A stretch of DNA of 64,000 nucleotides from Centrapalus pauciflorus (taxonomy: Eukaryota > Streptophyta > Magnoliopsida > Asterales > Asteraceae): assembly GCA_020465985.1 (NCBI GenBank), contig JAANYP010000732.1, positions 49,604 to 113,603 on the forward strand, read 5' to 3'. Shown piece by piece: positions 36,367-47,607 of the stretch; position 1 is the first letter of the stretch, and every line of letters starts with the position of its first letter. A program made the translations under genes and the position numbers. The notes under the pieces are model-generated. The model saw only the letters and a program-made list of their open reading frames with translations. It did no database searches and had not been told where the DNA came from.

Positions 36367-36537
36367 TTTAATTTTTTGGTATACAAGTTGGGTATGTTGA
36401 ATCGTTAGATTTAAACATTCAGTAGTTACAAATTATAATTTTAAATTTACATTTTTTATTTGATTTAATATGATGTTAATCTCATGTGACTTTCTAATTT
36501 CAAATTTTTTAGATTTTAATAGATTCAGATTGTAATG

Positions 36538-36650
36538 TGTAGGGGGAGCAGATAGATATTTTTATCTGATTTTTTGTAAGGGGAGCTGTCATTTAAAGAT
36601 ATATTCATCTGAGGGGGAGCTTAACTGCAAAAATCAAGGGGGAGCAAATT
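36538..36650 (+). promoter_or_regulatory. Cluster of polypurine tracts downstream of pol (Copia-D)
   Basis: AGGGGGAGC-type tracts occur at about 36541, 36580, 36613 and 36637. They match the terminal tract at 41295-41303 but lie 4.7 kb upstream of the LTR. Extra internal tracts are plausible additional plus-strand primers. Confidence 0.65.
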
Positions 36651-36659
36651 TTTAGCTAG

Positions 36660-37583
36660 TTTAATTTTTTTTAGTTCTTAAATTTTTTTAGTTCAAATTT
36701 TTTTACTTTCATTTTTTTCGTTGTTTCTGTTTTATGTGTGTTTGAAATTTTTTTTAAATGGATTTCAAGTGACAAAGAGAGAATGGGCCGGGTATTTAAA
36801 ATTTCAAAATTAATCCTGTATATTTGCATTTTGAAATCCAAATATATTTTTTCAAAATCTCGGTTATTGTTCCATCTCCTTCTCCGACTTTACTCAAAAA
36901 TAATATATAACAAGTTGATTAATTTGAAGGACTTAGAAAAATATTTCAATCATTCTCGATAACAAGTATGATTCGAGTACACTCATGTATAATTCGAGTT
37001 GGTCTCATAGATTGTTCGAGTTGTTATTCGAGTTAAGCAGCTTTAGGACTTAGAAAATTTTTCTAGCAAGTCTCGATAAACAATTCCATTCGAGAATACA
37101 AAAATTCCTTTCGAGTTGTCTTCTGTGTCTTTCGAGAAAACATCAATATCATTCGAGTTGGTCCATAACTTCATTCGAGAAAGTCTTTATTCATTCGAGT
37201 TCCATACTTATGACATTCGAGTGTCATACTTATGACATTTGAGTTGGGTCATGAGTCATCCGAGGAACATCATGTTTCATTCGAGTTTCATTCTCAATTT
37301 TCCAAAATTTTACTAAGTGTTGAGGAAATTTAATTTTTCAGAATAATTTCACATTTTTCAAGAAACTTTTTAAAATCTGTGTTTTTCTAACATTGGTCTC
37401 TTAACGATTGACTTTGGAATTCTAACAATAATATTTTAATATTATTGTCTGAAATCTCGATGCTTTAAACAGAGAAACACATATTTTTCTAATTTCTAGC
37501 AAAATGTTTTATTTTTCTATTTGCTGGATTTCATTTGATTATCTGCTGATTCTAACATGTCAATTATTTTTCACAGGTTTCAA
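36660..37583 (+). other. Copia-D second leader with TTCGAGTT array, no gene
   Basis: No coding frame supported. 36960-37290 holds some 15-20 copies of ATTCGAGTT and ATTCGAGAA variants. The region ends TTTTTCACAG at 37567-37576, acceptor-like, just before the env-like ATG. Confidence 0.55.
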
Positions 37584-40500
37584 ATGGCTTCCCCAGCTCA
37601 TTCCCAACCTTCAAATTCATCTGATTCGCATTCATCTTCGAATCATACATTGGTATCAAAACTAATGAAATCCGCTTCTACCACCCGACCTTCACCTTCC
37701 ACACCCATACCAGATGCTCAGTTAGTGAAACCCAAACATTGCTTACCCTTTCATGACAACAACCACCGTCTTGATAAAAAATAATAATAAAAGTCAGCCA
37801 TCCAATCATCGTAGACATTCTTAAAGGACATCCGTTAGGATATCAACCTCAATATAAACCCTCAATCCCCCAAGTGTAGTTACAGCAGTTTTGGCATACA
37901 ATCAAGTTTGTCCCAACTGATGGTAATCATCATTTCAAGGTTACCATTGATCAATTCAAAACCAAGATTACACTATCCAGGCTCAGACTCTATTTCTACT
38001 GCGTCGCGTTGATACTGTGAACTTTCCAGAGCTAGCAGACTTCGAAGATTTTGTATCCGATGAAGAGCAAGTCCATGATTTGATATGGTTAGGATACTAT
38101 AAGCCTCTTCCGAAAAGCTCTATGTTTCATAGAAATGGTCTTAATGGAGAATGGTACACGCTTTTTGGCACTATAAACCGATGCATGACGTCCAAGCATA
38201 CCGGTATCGATAGGTGCAACATCCATTGTCTTAGAATTTTTCATGGGATTGCTTTTAACGAGCATTATGACTACACTCAATGTAATTGGGAGGACTTGAA
38301 GGAGGTGGTGTTGGCAAACACGACGAATCGAGCAAGGAAGTTTGTACCTCTTCAAAGATTCATTCAAATATTGATAAGGGGCATATTAAGGGTCAATGAA
38401 CAGATTTGTAAACGATCAAATGCTGAGTGATGCCCTAACTATGTGATGATGAGTCTTCATGGGGTACATGATTCGCCGAACGCGAATATAATGCCAATTC
38501 CAGAAGCTTTATTAAAGTATGCGGATCAAGAGAGTGAGCATGTGAAGTTATATACAATAGATCATGCTCCTGTAGAAGCTCAGGAACCGGGTTTTCTTAA
38601 CCAAGGAGCTATAGGTTAGCAGGAACATCAGCATGTGGCTAATGTTCAGGGTAGCCAATCAGAGACTGAGGGTGTACAGGTGTAGGAGAGGGGAGGTGAG
38701 AGCAGTTCCGACTCTGAACGAATATTACCGGATATTGCTGAGGAAGTTGCGGAATGGAATGATGATGATGATGATGAGGATGGACATGATACAAATGAGG
38801 GAGATGCAGGAATGATTGCAATTTCTATAGCTCAAAGTATCCCAGAGATAGATATCATTGAAATAGCGAGGGAGAGTGTGAGGGAGATTCCTAGCCTAAA
38901 CAGCCGGGATATAAACACATCTGGTGTTGGTTCCCAAATGGGAGTCAACATTGAATTAGTAAGTATCCCACTGACGATTGTATACCCCGAGCCACTCATT
39001 TTCCTTTCAACAGGAAGATGTATCATGTTCTCACTGGGATGAAGCACAAAATCTATCCGAAAATCCTTTCGATTTTATGGATATTGAATATAGTACACAT
39101 CCGCCCGGGTGTACAACTTCATTTCTTGCACATACTATAGGTTCCATACACACTAGGACACTCGAGTCCACTTCATGTGTTGAAGTAAGTGCGGTTGAAC
39201 TTTGTGTTACTGCCGAAACAACCTTAGTAATGGAATTATTTGTTGCTCCGTCACTTGAAGAGGTTGGAAGTCCAGTCAGAGCTACTATATTGTCATCTTT
39301 GAGCACTGGCCACACAGACGTTCTTTTAACAAGTTCGACTATTGTGACAACTGGAAGTCTAAGTGACCCAGTAGTTAGTATTTCCACGTTTGTTACTGAA
39401 ACTAAATTAAATGAAGCCTTGAATGCAGCAGTTGCTGGAGTTACTATACAAATGACAAGCCAATTCTCAGAAATGATGGATCAGATGGCTAACATTCATA
39501 AACTAATAAAGGGCAAGAATGTGGATGAAGAAGAAGTGAAACAAAAAGATCCAAATCAAGCTATTGAAGAGCTCAGAGAGTTTGTATATGATCAGTTTGA
39601 CAAGATGTAAAACGGATGATTGGATTGCAGAGCACGGTAATAACAGCATTAGGAGACATGTCTGAAAGGATATCTGGTGTTGAACAAACATGTAAGGCTC
39701 AAGCTTCTGCTCCGAAGAGAAAGCATGATGAGCACGATGAAGACTTCGATGATGCTCCTCATGAGGGGGAGAAGAGGAGGAAGCTTGATGAGCAAGGTAT
39801 TGGCCTTTTAATGATAATATATCCAGAGAAAGAGAAAGAAACAGAAGGTCAAGAGAAGGGTGAAGTTGGAAGCTCCAAAGAAAAATCTGTTGATGCTCAA
39901 AGCGGGCTGGAATTGATTCTTTATGAAGATGTTCTAGAATTGTTAAGTTTTCAATCAGATATTTACAATTTTGATGAATATGATGATTCTGATGATGAAG
40001 TTCAAGAACAGACTCTAATGCTTAATGAAGTTGAGAAAGAAGTGAAGATTGAATTGTCTGAAGATGATGACGTGATTGAGTTAACTAATGTAGCTGTGAG
40101 AGCAGATAGATTTGAAGAAGTAGAGGTTCTAGTTCAGGAGATTATGAAAGATGATATACCAACACCGACGGTTGAAAAGCCTGAGGTTATGGTTAATGTT
40201 AAAGAAGAAGAAATAGAACCATTTCATGTGGAGAATGTTATGCCACAAGTGGTTACAGAGTTGAATGAAGTCGAAATAATGGACAGATTCTTCATTGAAT
40301 ATATCTGAGCTGATGAATCGCAAGAACAACATCGATTAAGATTTGAAGCTCAGCAGATTGTACAAAGAGAAATCAAGGATATATTGACCGTACTCAATGA
40401 AGAAGAGATAAGTATGAAGAAGAAAAGGGGTTGGAGTTGTCTTCTAAGAAATCTGCAGAGTATATCAGAAAGAGGAATAAACTACCATATCTTGAAGATC

Positions 40501-41273
40501 ATTTGAAGAAGAAATTTTTCTGTAAGAAGCAAGCTCTATGTAAGTTTTTGAAGCTATTCAGTGTTCTGGAGCCTAATATGCCAAACTTAGCAAATTATGC
40601 GAGCTTCTTGCAGAATAAAGCTCAGCCTGTGGATAAAGTTAGAGGTGAATTTAGGATATTTGATTTAGTCAAGATTGAAAAAGGTCGTTTTGTTAAGATC
40701 TTCTATCCTACCTTCACTGTGACAAGAGCTGTTGGAAACACTTATAAATTTACTGAAGCTGACATGTTCTTGATGCATCTAGTTGACACTGAAGATTTAT
40801 TCGATGAATTGTGTCGAAATAAGAGGAATGAGCATTGTAGGTTTGCACTAAAGAGACTTTTTCACTTCATGCACACCAAATTGGTGCTTATGTCTGTGCA
40901 AGATCTACATATCAGAGTTGAAAGGGGAATGAGAAAGATAAATGTTACCGCGCCAAATCGGTTTATCAAATTTGCAGAAGATTTGAAAGAATATCAAGTT
41001 ATTATGGTAAGGCATCCTACTGTTATGTATAAATACAAAGATAGAAAGCTGAGAGCTATGCGAAGCATTCAACTGAATAAATTCTGTGATGGAACGCTTC
41101 AGAAGGTGATGAATGGATTGAAAGGAAAGTTTGCTGCCGATAAGAAAAGAAAGACGAAGAGGGGAGTAAATGATAAAAATCTCATGGTCGAATTCATATC
41201 TAAAATTAATTGGAAGTTATATAACCGAAAGAGCGTCAGGCACTTTGAGATGAAGTTGGGTCTTTCAAAATGA
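37584..41273 (+). pseudogene. Env-like third ORF of Copia-D, decayed
   Basis: ATG at 37584 (MASPAHSQPSNSSDSHSS, Ser-rich). Landmarks: DFEDFVSDEEQVHDLIWLGY, WYTLFGTINRCMTSKHTGID (38149 on), acidic segments, a coiled coil near 39400-39600 (MTSQFSEMMDQMANIHKL), a Lys/Glu-rich region (39690-40300), and a basic C-terminal domain (40431-41273) with FRIFDLVKIEKGRFVK, FHFMHTKLVLMSVQDLHIRV and NRKSVRHFEMKLGLSK. It shares the architecture of the Copia-A/B frame (N-terminal globular, acidic/coiled middle, basic C-terminus), but direct sequence similarity is weak by eye. Stops and frameshifts are present, e.g. near 37784, 38430, 39042, 39608 and 40308. Confidence 0.65.
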
Positions 41274-41292
41274 AGACTGAGTTTATTTTATC

Positions 41293-41304
41293 AAAGGGGG
41301 AGAA
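41293..41304 (+). promoter_or_regulatory. Copia-D terminal polypurine tract
   Basis: AAAGGGGGAGAA immediately before the 3' LTR start TGTTAGAACC at 41305. Confidence 0.85.
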
Positions 41305-41589
41305 TGTTAGAACCAATTTTAACTTGATGAAATAAATAAGTCTAGGGTAGTTTTTGTAAAGATAGCATAGTTGAATTTACATATAAATAGAAATATTTCT
41401 TTTGTAAAGGTACGGATCCGAAATCATTTTGTCATTGCACGGAAATTGTAAAAAGCAGCTAGGGCTACAATGTAGTTCGTTGGTCATCTCTGTAATCAAT
41501 CTTTTGATAATACAATCATTCGGTTAGTCTTTGAATCTTGTTCTTAATTGTTTTATGTTAATTCTTTGATTGATTTAACTGGAATAACA
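41305..41589 (+). repeat. Copia-D 3' LTR
   Basis: TGTTAGAACC to GGAATAACA, 285 bp, followed by TSD TACAT. TATA box TATAAATA at 41382-41389. Confidence 0.9.
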
Positions 41590-41613
41590 TACATACATAT
41601 ATATATATATATA

Positions 41614-44159
41614 TGTGAGATCCAAGATTTCTCAAAGGTCTCAAGTCAAGGCCCAGTAGCAACGCAATATCAATCATGAAACTAAGATAAAATTAACAGT
41701 TGCGGAATAAAAGTTAATTACAATCAGAGACAAATTTTAAGTATAAGGCACAAACTTCTAGACTAAAACATCAAATCATCATAATATAAACTAGCCCAAA
41801 CCCCAAAGTTCAATCATCAGCTAAGTACCAAGGTGTTGAAACAGGTTCTAACGTACTTCAAGCTCTTACAAGTGCCGACCTAAGAACTAGGTCCAGCCAA
41901 TCCTTTGCCCTTGCCTGAAAAATAATGCAACAACGGGTAAGCTTATTTGCTTAGTGAGAATGTAGAATTTCACATTTAACATGCAATTATGAACGCGGAA
42001 GCACATGCACTGCACTCGGCTCATGCACGGCTCAGCTCTATATGCACTGCACTAGGCTCATGCACAGCTCAATCTCGAAGGGTCATTGGCCAATTAATGC
42101 TCTTTTGATGCGCGACTTTGCTCAGCTCCCAGTTATAAAACTGTTGTTGCTCTTGAGACTTTTAGACAAATTCATAAGGAATGCTCGGATGATGATAAAT
42201 CCATACACACACATCATTAGTGGGGATCAGCCACGTACTGGGCTAGCTACCAGTAAAAGCTCTATATGGATATCATCGGAATGCTCAGCTCTAGCTACCC
42301 TCTGTGCTTTCATCACGTAAATCAGCACATCATAAGCCTAACATTAACCCAACACTGAGCAATAGTGATGGAGTTAAGCTTAACAATCAAATGACTCATC
42401 AATGAAAAAGATTCTGGAAGAATAAATGCTCAGCTCAACATATCATAGTAAATATACTATGATAATGTATCAATAAGCTCAAGATCAGAATGTCAAATAA
42501 ATCAGAATCATGCAACAAAAGTCTCAATTCACATAATATGCAGTTAACGTGAAATCTACAACTCACAGTTACTGGTTATTTGTGCTCTGTTAGTTTCTGG
42601 CTCTGGCTCGGTTGCTCACAATCTGTAGTGGATTTGAACCACAATCTGACTTATGTCAGACTTTCAGATGCTCGTCATTCTGCTTGTTGCTCAATCTGTT
42701 ATTAATATCATTTCTGATATTTATTAGCTCTTATATCATCTGAATAATAGATATTCAGTGTTCATTCAATTTAATAAGCTCAATGTTCGCTCGTTGATCT
42801 TTTAAATTTCTACATCTCATAACTTGATCATTAATTTCATTAAGATCTTTCTTAGCTTTCATTTGCTCAATATAATTCTTAAGAAAGCATGTCTAATCAT
42901 ATCATATACTTACTTGATGTTTATATGCTTATAAAGTTGCATTTTCGAAATCTAATCATATGTGATCATGCATATATATATTCATATGTTTTCTAATTGA
43001 TGATATTTCTTAAGTTTATAAATTTTGATTTTAATGATTAATCATTCATGTTTATATAAGGAAATCTGTTGTTATATTTTGAATCATAAAAACCACATCC
43101 GGATTTGGATCTAGGTCATCCGAAATGGCATATCCGAAATTGATATTGGATCCGAATTAAGCACCATCCGAACTCGGGTCATCCGAGTTCGGACCACCTC
43201 ATCCGAAACATGTGCTTCATCCGAAGTGGTACAAGATCCGAACTGGGCATTTCATCCGAAATGGGTGCTTCATCCGAATTCAGGAATCATCCGAATTCGG
43301 ATCCCGTACTCATAATTTCCCAGAAATTGTTCTTCGTGTTCTATCTTATATACCTACGGATTTTTCATAAAAATTCCCAAAAGTCCATTTTATCAACATG
43401 CAACTTAGAATAATGTTATATTATCATTATTTGGTTGATTTTATACTATTTTCCTTATCATTAACATCATAATCTGATCAAGATCGTCCAAAATAAGCAT
43501 TTTTTTGCCAAGAACACAATTTTATCAAAAATTACATTTCCTTGCTTATTTTGGACAATCAAACTCATGATTTCTGTTTCTATTACTTCAAATTACTTAA
43601 TTACATGATTTCAATTCATTTATTCTAACATGCAACACAAATTCATGTTAAAATTCTTAAGTTTTCGGTTTCTCACTAAAACCGAACCAATCTTATAAGA
43701 TTTCGAATTTAAACTAAAGATTACCTCAAATCTTTGTAGTTTCTTGTTGATTGTTGATATTTGTAACCCCTTCTTGCCTTAAATCTTCAATTTATGGAAC
43801 CATTTATGAATTTTCTTGGTGGTTTCTTGTGGTAGCCGTAGATTAGAGAAAAAGAAGAGAGAGAGTGTGTAAATTTCTTGAATTGAGATAAATGGCATTT
43901 AAGCCATTAATTTTAGTTTATACATTAATTTTGATAAATACTCATTTAACCCACTTACACTTTGTATTTTACATTTTTCTTAATTTCTTTTTATCTAATT
44001 TAATTACCTTAATAATTTATTAATTCATAATTTAAATATTCATATAATTTAATTAAATATTTCAATATTTAATTAAATTATAATTCAAATAATGTAATAA
44101 AATTACATTATTGGTTCGATGATCAGATATTAAGTTGGGCTAAAAGTTGGGTTGTTACA
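41614..44159 (-). repeat. 3' LTR of the gag-only element
   Basis: TGTAACAACCC (44159) to GATCTCACA (41614) on the minus strand. It contains a TCCGAATTCGGA-type array (43090-43305) about 35 bp upstream of a TATA-like TTATATAAAC (43052-43062, minus strand), a GGGGATCAGCC hairpin region (42215-42260), and the TTTTTCAGGCAAGGGC block near 41912. The ORF at 42042-42320 is shared by both LTRs and is not a gene. Confidence 0.85.
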
Positions 44160-46161
44160 GAATGGGCTCCACCACGCACAAACTTCGTCCCCGAAGTTAG
44201 ATATGTTCGATCAGACTTGGACAGATAGCTTTTATGATATTTCTGATTCCCAAGACTTATACGAACCTTTGTGGTGTTTCCACTGAACGAGCACCATCTG
44301 TATTTCATATCTTTTTATTTCTTTGAGATTTACAAGTACAAAACTCAAGTTTCTTTTCAGAATTGTCGTTTGATCATTTTAGGAATTCTGATTTATTATT
44401 CATATTCTTAATATATATAAGCTTTAAGTCTTAATCATTTCAGATAAATACTCAATACATGAGTTAGCTCATATATCTCCTTCGTTCGATCTTGAGTTAG
44501 TCATGGCTTTTTAAATCTCTCATCTGCATTGTAAAATTTCATTTGTTATCTTATGCAATCACATAAGAGATTTTTAAGATTTCTGATTATCAGTTATGTA
44601 TTCATTTTGTGGGCTTTTGAGATTTAACTTTATATCTCTTTCAATTTAGCTTATAACTCTCTTTTCATTTGCCCTTGAATTAACTATAGAGCTTTTCGGG
44701 TGTCTGATATCTGTACTTTATGTTTCTTTTATTGATGATGTTTCAATCATCAATCGCTTAACCGATTTCTGATTTATGTTGTCTTGTTATGAAGACTTAT
44801 AGTTTTCTTCGCTCAATCAAACAAATGAAATCTATCCTCCGGCGCAATAATCAGAGTCAACTCTTCGTGTAACGACTTCACCTCACCTACCTTGGTCTCA
44901 AATTGCGCTGCCGTATCCGCTAAATCTTTTACATAAGCAACCTGTCGAGAAGCAAAATCCTCCAAGATGATCGAGCGTTTAAAAGCCGAAAATGAGGGAT
45001 TAAGGCAAAATGTTAAAATACTGCATCTTAAAGCTCGCCGAACAAAGCAGGAGTTCGAATAAAGAATCAAAATTTAGAGTTACAATCGTCCTCATCTTCT
45101 TCGCAACGATTTCAGCAATTGATGGATATTTCAGGCAAATCAAAATCTGATCAAGAACTTGAAGAGATCATACGCTTCAAATTCTTTCACCGAATAGGGA
45201 ATACTAACGAGATGAAAAACAAACGTTATACAAAATCGAATTCCAAAGAAATGATTTGATAGAACTCAACAATTAACTTAGGCTTTCTCGGTGTGATTCG
45301 TTAGATATAACGGCAGATTCTGTTATTGAAGTCAGGTCTCGAGCTGCCAGGGTTCCAAAACCGTCTCCACGACCATTTAGATCATCTTCTACTTTATCGT
45401 TGTCGTCTTCCTCTATTAATTTACTGTGCAATTCGATCAAGAGGCTTTGACAAAGCAATAGCCTTTGTTTCTGTTTAATTATATGTATAGACTTATGTTT
45501 GAATCTTCATTGATGAATTTCTGAATTCAATATTACTTTACTCTTTTAGCGGAAGCTTTTATTTTATGTGCAGTTAGATGGAATAGGAATTCCATTTTAG
45601 ATATCTCACTAGTCACGCGTCGACATAGTGAGAGTCTATTCTTACATTTATTTTGGTATTTGACGGGCTTTTCATGGGCCATTCATGGCTAATCGCTTGA
45701 CTTTACAAAATTTCAATCTATTTCTTTATCACTCTCACTTTGTGCCTCTGTCTTCTTTGATTTCAATTCAAGTTGTCCTCGAGCGTTTGTCAATTTGATT
45801 CAAATACTTTTCTCATTAATATTTATTGGATCAACTACTTCTACCTCTGTCTCATTATAAGACACGCTGTAATCTTTCTGATTACAAGGATTTACGAAGT
45901 AACTTATGTTTTAGGATTATATTTTGATTTCTTAGAGCTTTTGAATCATACATGATTCAGATTACAATACCTATCTTGGTTTATAGGTATAATTTCTGAT
46001 TGGAAGGTATTTGAATCATAACTTCAATTGATACAACCCATATGTCATCCGCATTATTCACTATCGATGACAGGGTTGCACAGTTAACTCGATACTTACT
46101 TTGGATTTGGAATTCATATGGTAACAAAATTTAATCATTTTATTTTATAAGAAACTTATTA
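44160..46161 (-). other. Interior of the gag-only element downstream of gag, no pol
   Basis: About 2 kb of AT-rich sequence with scattered short ORFs and no protease, RT, RNase H, integrase or chromodomain motif. Just before the LTR the minus strand reads GCGTGGTGGAGCCCATTC, a weak purine-rich tract. 44813-45070 could encode a heptad-like peptide, but nothing supports it as a gene. Confidence 0.6.
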
Positions 46162-47433
46162 TTAGTTACCATTGTGGTCTTTTGGCGTCTCTGGTGTCTC
46201 CTCGGCATCCTCGGCAGTAATATGGAAAGCTCGCGCCTTTGCTGTAGGTATCAGTGTAGTACTCTGTTGAATTGCTCTGCCAACGGGTTGTTCCTGATTA
46301 ATAAGCACGCGTGTATTTGGGCAATGCTTGGCATAATGTCCACGCTCACCACAGTTGTAGCATACGTCGTTTCTTTCTGGGCACTCATCGCTTCCATGTC
46401 CAATCCGGTTACAAGTGTAACAGGTCACATCTATAGGGTTGCAGCGTCCGCTATGAAATTTGTTACAGCGTTTACACGGTCGCGCTCCTGACTGTATGGA
46501 ATAAACTCTAGTCTTCTGAGGCGTAGAGGATGCTTGTGACTGCTGCTGATTGGACTTTGATGAACTGAAGAATCTACTAGATTTCTGTTTCTTAGGTGGA
46601 GATGGACATGTAGGATTTATAGCCATCATAACAGGTTCACAACTCGAATCTGTGAATTCCCGCTCCACCATTCTTGCTGCTTCCACTATACTAAGATACG
46701 TTTTGAACTTTATGCTACTCATTTGTCTTCTATATGTTGGATTCAGACCCAGTCTGAATCGATTTATCTTACGCTCTTCGGTTGCCACTTGATATGACGA
46801 GTAGCCGCAAAGTCTCGAGAACTCATGCTCGTATTCATCAACAGTCTTAGTTCCTTGTTTTAATTGCATCAACTGCATCTCGAGTTCGTCTTGTTTGTCA
46901 GTTGGACAGTATTTGGCGTTGAACATCTCCAAGAACTGCTCCCAGTCCAGTGCCATAATTGCTTCCTCACCATAGATGCTTTTTTGTGTTTTCCACCAGG
47001 CTCTTGCAGCTCCAACGAACAGTGCTGTAGCGAACTTAACTCTATTGCTGTCCAGACATTCTGAGATACTGAAGATCTCTTCAGTATGACTTATCCAATC
47101 TAACGCTTGTATTGGATCTACTGCGCCTTCAAACGTCATGGCACCACTCGCTTTGAAGTCTTTAAATCTACAGCCTTTTGGCTGCACAACTCGTTTATTG
47201 ACATGCTCATTATCGGATTCCGATTCGCTTGACTGTTCAGTTTGCTTCTTTTTATGTTTATTTCTCTTTTCAGTTTTCTTTATTGATTCAATTTGCTCTA
47301 GCATAAACTTGTTTTGTTGCTCATTATTCTGGGTTATTAGTTGTTGCATCATTTCCAGGACTTGCTCTGGGGTCATGCCACCTGATGGTCCACCTTCTCC
47401 TGACATAGCTCTGAAATTCAAATCACTAAACAT
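46162..47433 (-). CDS. Gag of the gag-only gypsy element, intact 423 codons
   Basis: Minus-strand frame from ATG 47433 to stop at 46162. In-frame ATG codons lie at residue 1 and residue 9 (MSGEGGPSGGMT); the second matches the Gypsy-1 and Gypsy-2 gag starts and is the more likely initiator. Domains: Gln/Met-rich N-terminus (to about 60), basic-acidic linker, retrotransposon gag domain (about 85-260: GCRFKDFKASGAMTFEG, ARAWWKTQKS, FLEMFNAKYCPTDKQDELEM), and a basic Ser/Gln-rich segment. Then CKRCNKFHSGRC and two zinc knuckles, CYTCNRIGHGSDEC and CYNCGERGHYAKHC. It is the only long undamaged retroelement frame in the window. It would form particles that package its own RNA with borrowed pol. 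Confidence 0.85.
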   Translation of the reverse strand: MFSDLNFRAMSGEGGPSGGMTPEQVLEMMQQLITQNNEQQNKFMLEQIESIKKTEKRNKHKKKQTEQSSESESDNEHVNKRVVQPKGCRFKDFKASGAMTFEGAVDPIQALDWISHTEEIFSISECLDSNRVKFATALFVGAARAWWKTQKSIYGEEAIMALDWEQFLEMFNAKYCPTDKQDELEMQLMQLKQGTKTVDEYEHEFSRLCGYSSYQVATEERKINRFRLGLNPTYRRQMSSIKFKTYLSIVEAARMVEREFTDSSCEPVMMAINPTCPSPPKKQKSSRFFSSSKSNQQQSQASSTPQKTRVYSIQSGARPCKRCNKFHSGRCNPIDVTCYTCNRIGHGSDECPERNDVCYNCGERGHYAKHCPNTRVLINQEQPVGRAIQQSTTLIPTAKARAFHITAEDAEETPETPKDHNGN

Positions 47434-47592
47434 TTAGATCATTAGCCTAGCACATTGTACCCTTTCATGCCCCGTCCTACTAGTCTCTGAAACCTATCTT
47501 AGTTCAAGCCATCCTGTCATGATTGATACTATAGCATTGCACAAGTTTGAGATCATGTATTACACGTAATACAATGATTCACTCAAACTATT

Positions 47593-47604
47593 GCTCTGAT
47601 ACCA
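47593..47604 (-). promoter_or_regulatory. Primer-binding site of the gag-only element
   Basis: Minus strand TGGTATCAGAGC, complementary to initiator-Met tRNA, 3 bp from the 5' LTR. It shows that the right LTR is the 5' one. Confidence 0.9.
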
Positions 47605-47607
47605 TCC

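Larger units (their letters stand above)
24922..41589 (+). mobile_element. Copia-D: complete-ended Ty1/copia element with env-like ORF
   Basis: Both 285-bp LTRs (24922-25206, 41305-41589) are flanked by the 5-bp duplication TACAT (24917-24921, 41590-41594). Inside, in order: PBS, leader with ATTCGAGTT array, gag, coiled-coil segment, protease remnant, integrase, (inserted gypsy LTR 29856-34397), RT/RNase H, a cluster of polypurine tracts, a second leader, env-like ORF, final polypurine tract. The LTRs differ at about a dozen sites by eye (roughly 4 percent), so the insertion is older than the gag-only element beside it. Without the insertion the element is about 12 kb. Confidence 0.85.

Noticed and set aside
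42042..42320. 92-codon ORF present twice (also 48036-48314)
   Set aside because: It lies in both LTRs of the gag-only element; identity follows from LTR duplication and there is no recognisable domain.
44813..45070. Possible 85-codon heptad-like protein in the gag-only element
   Set aside because: No family recognised, no conserved neighbours; too short and weak to call.
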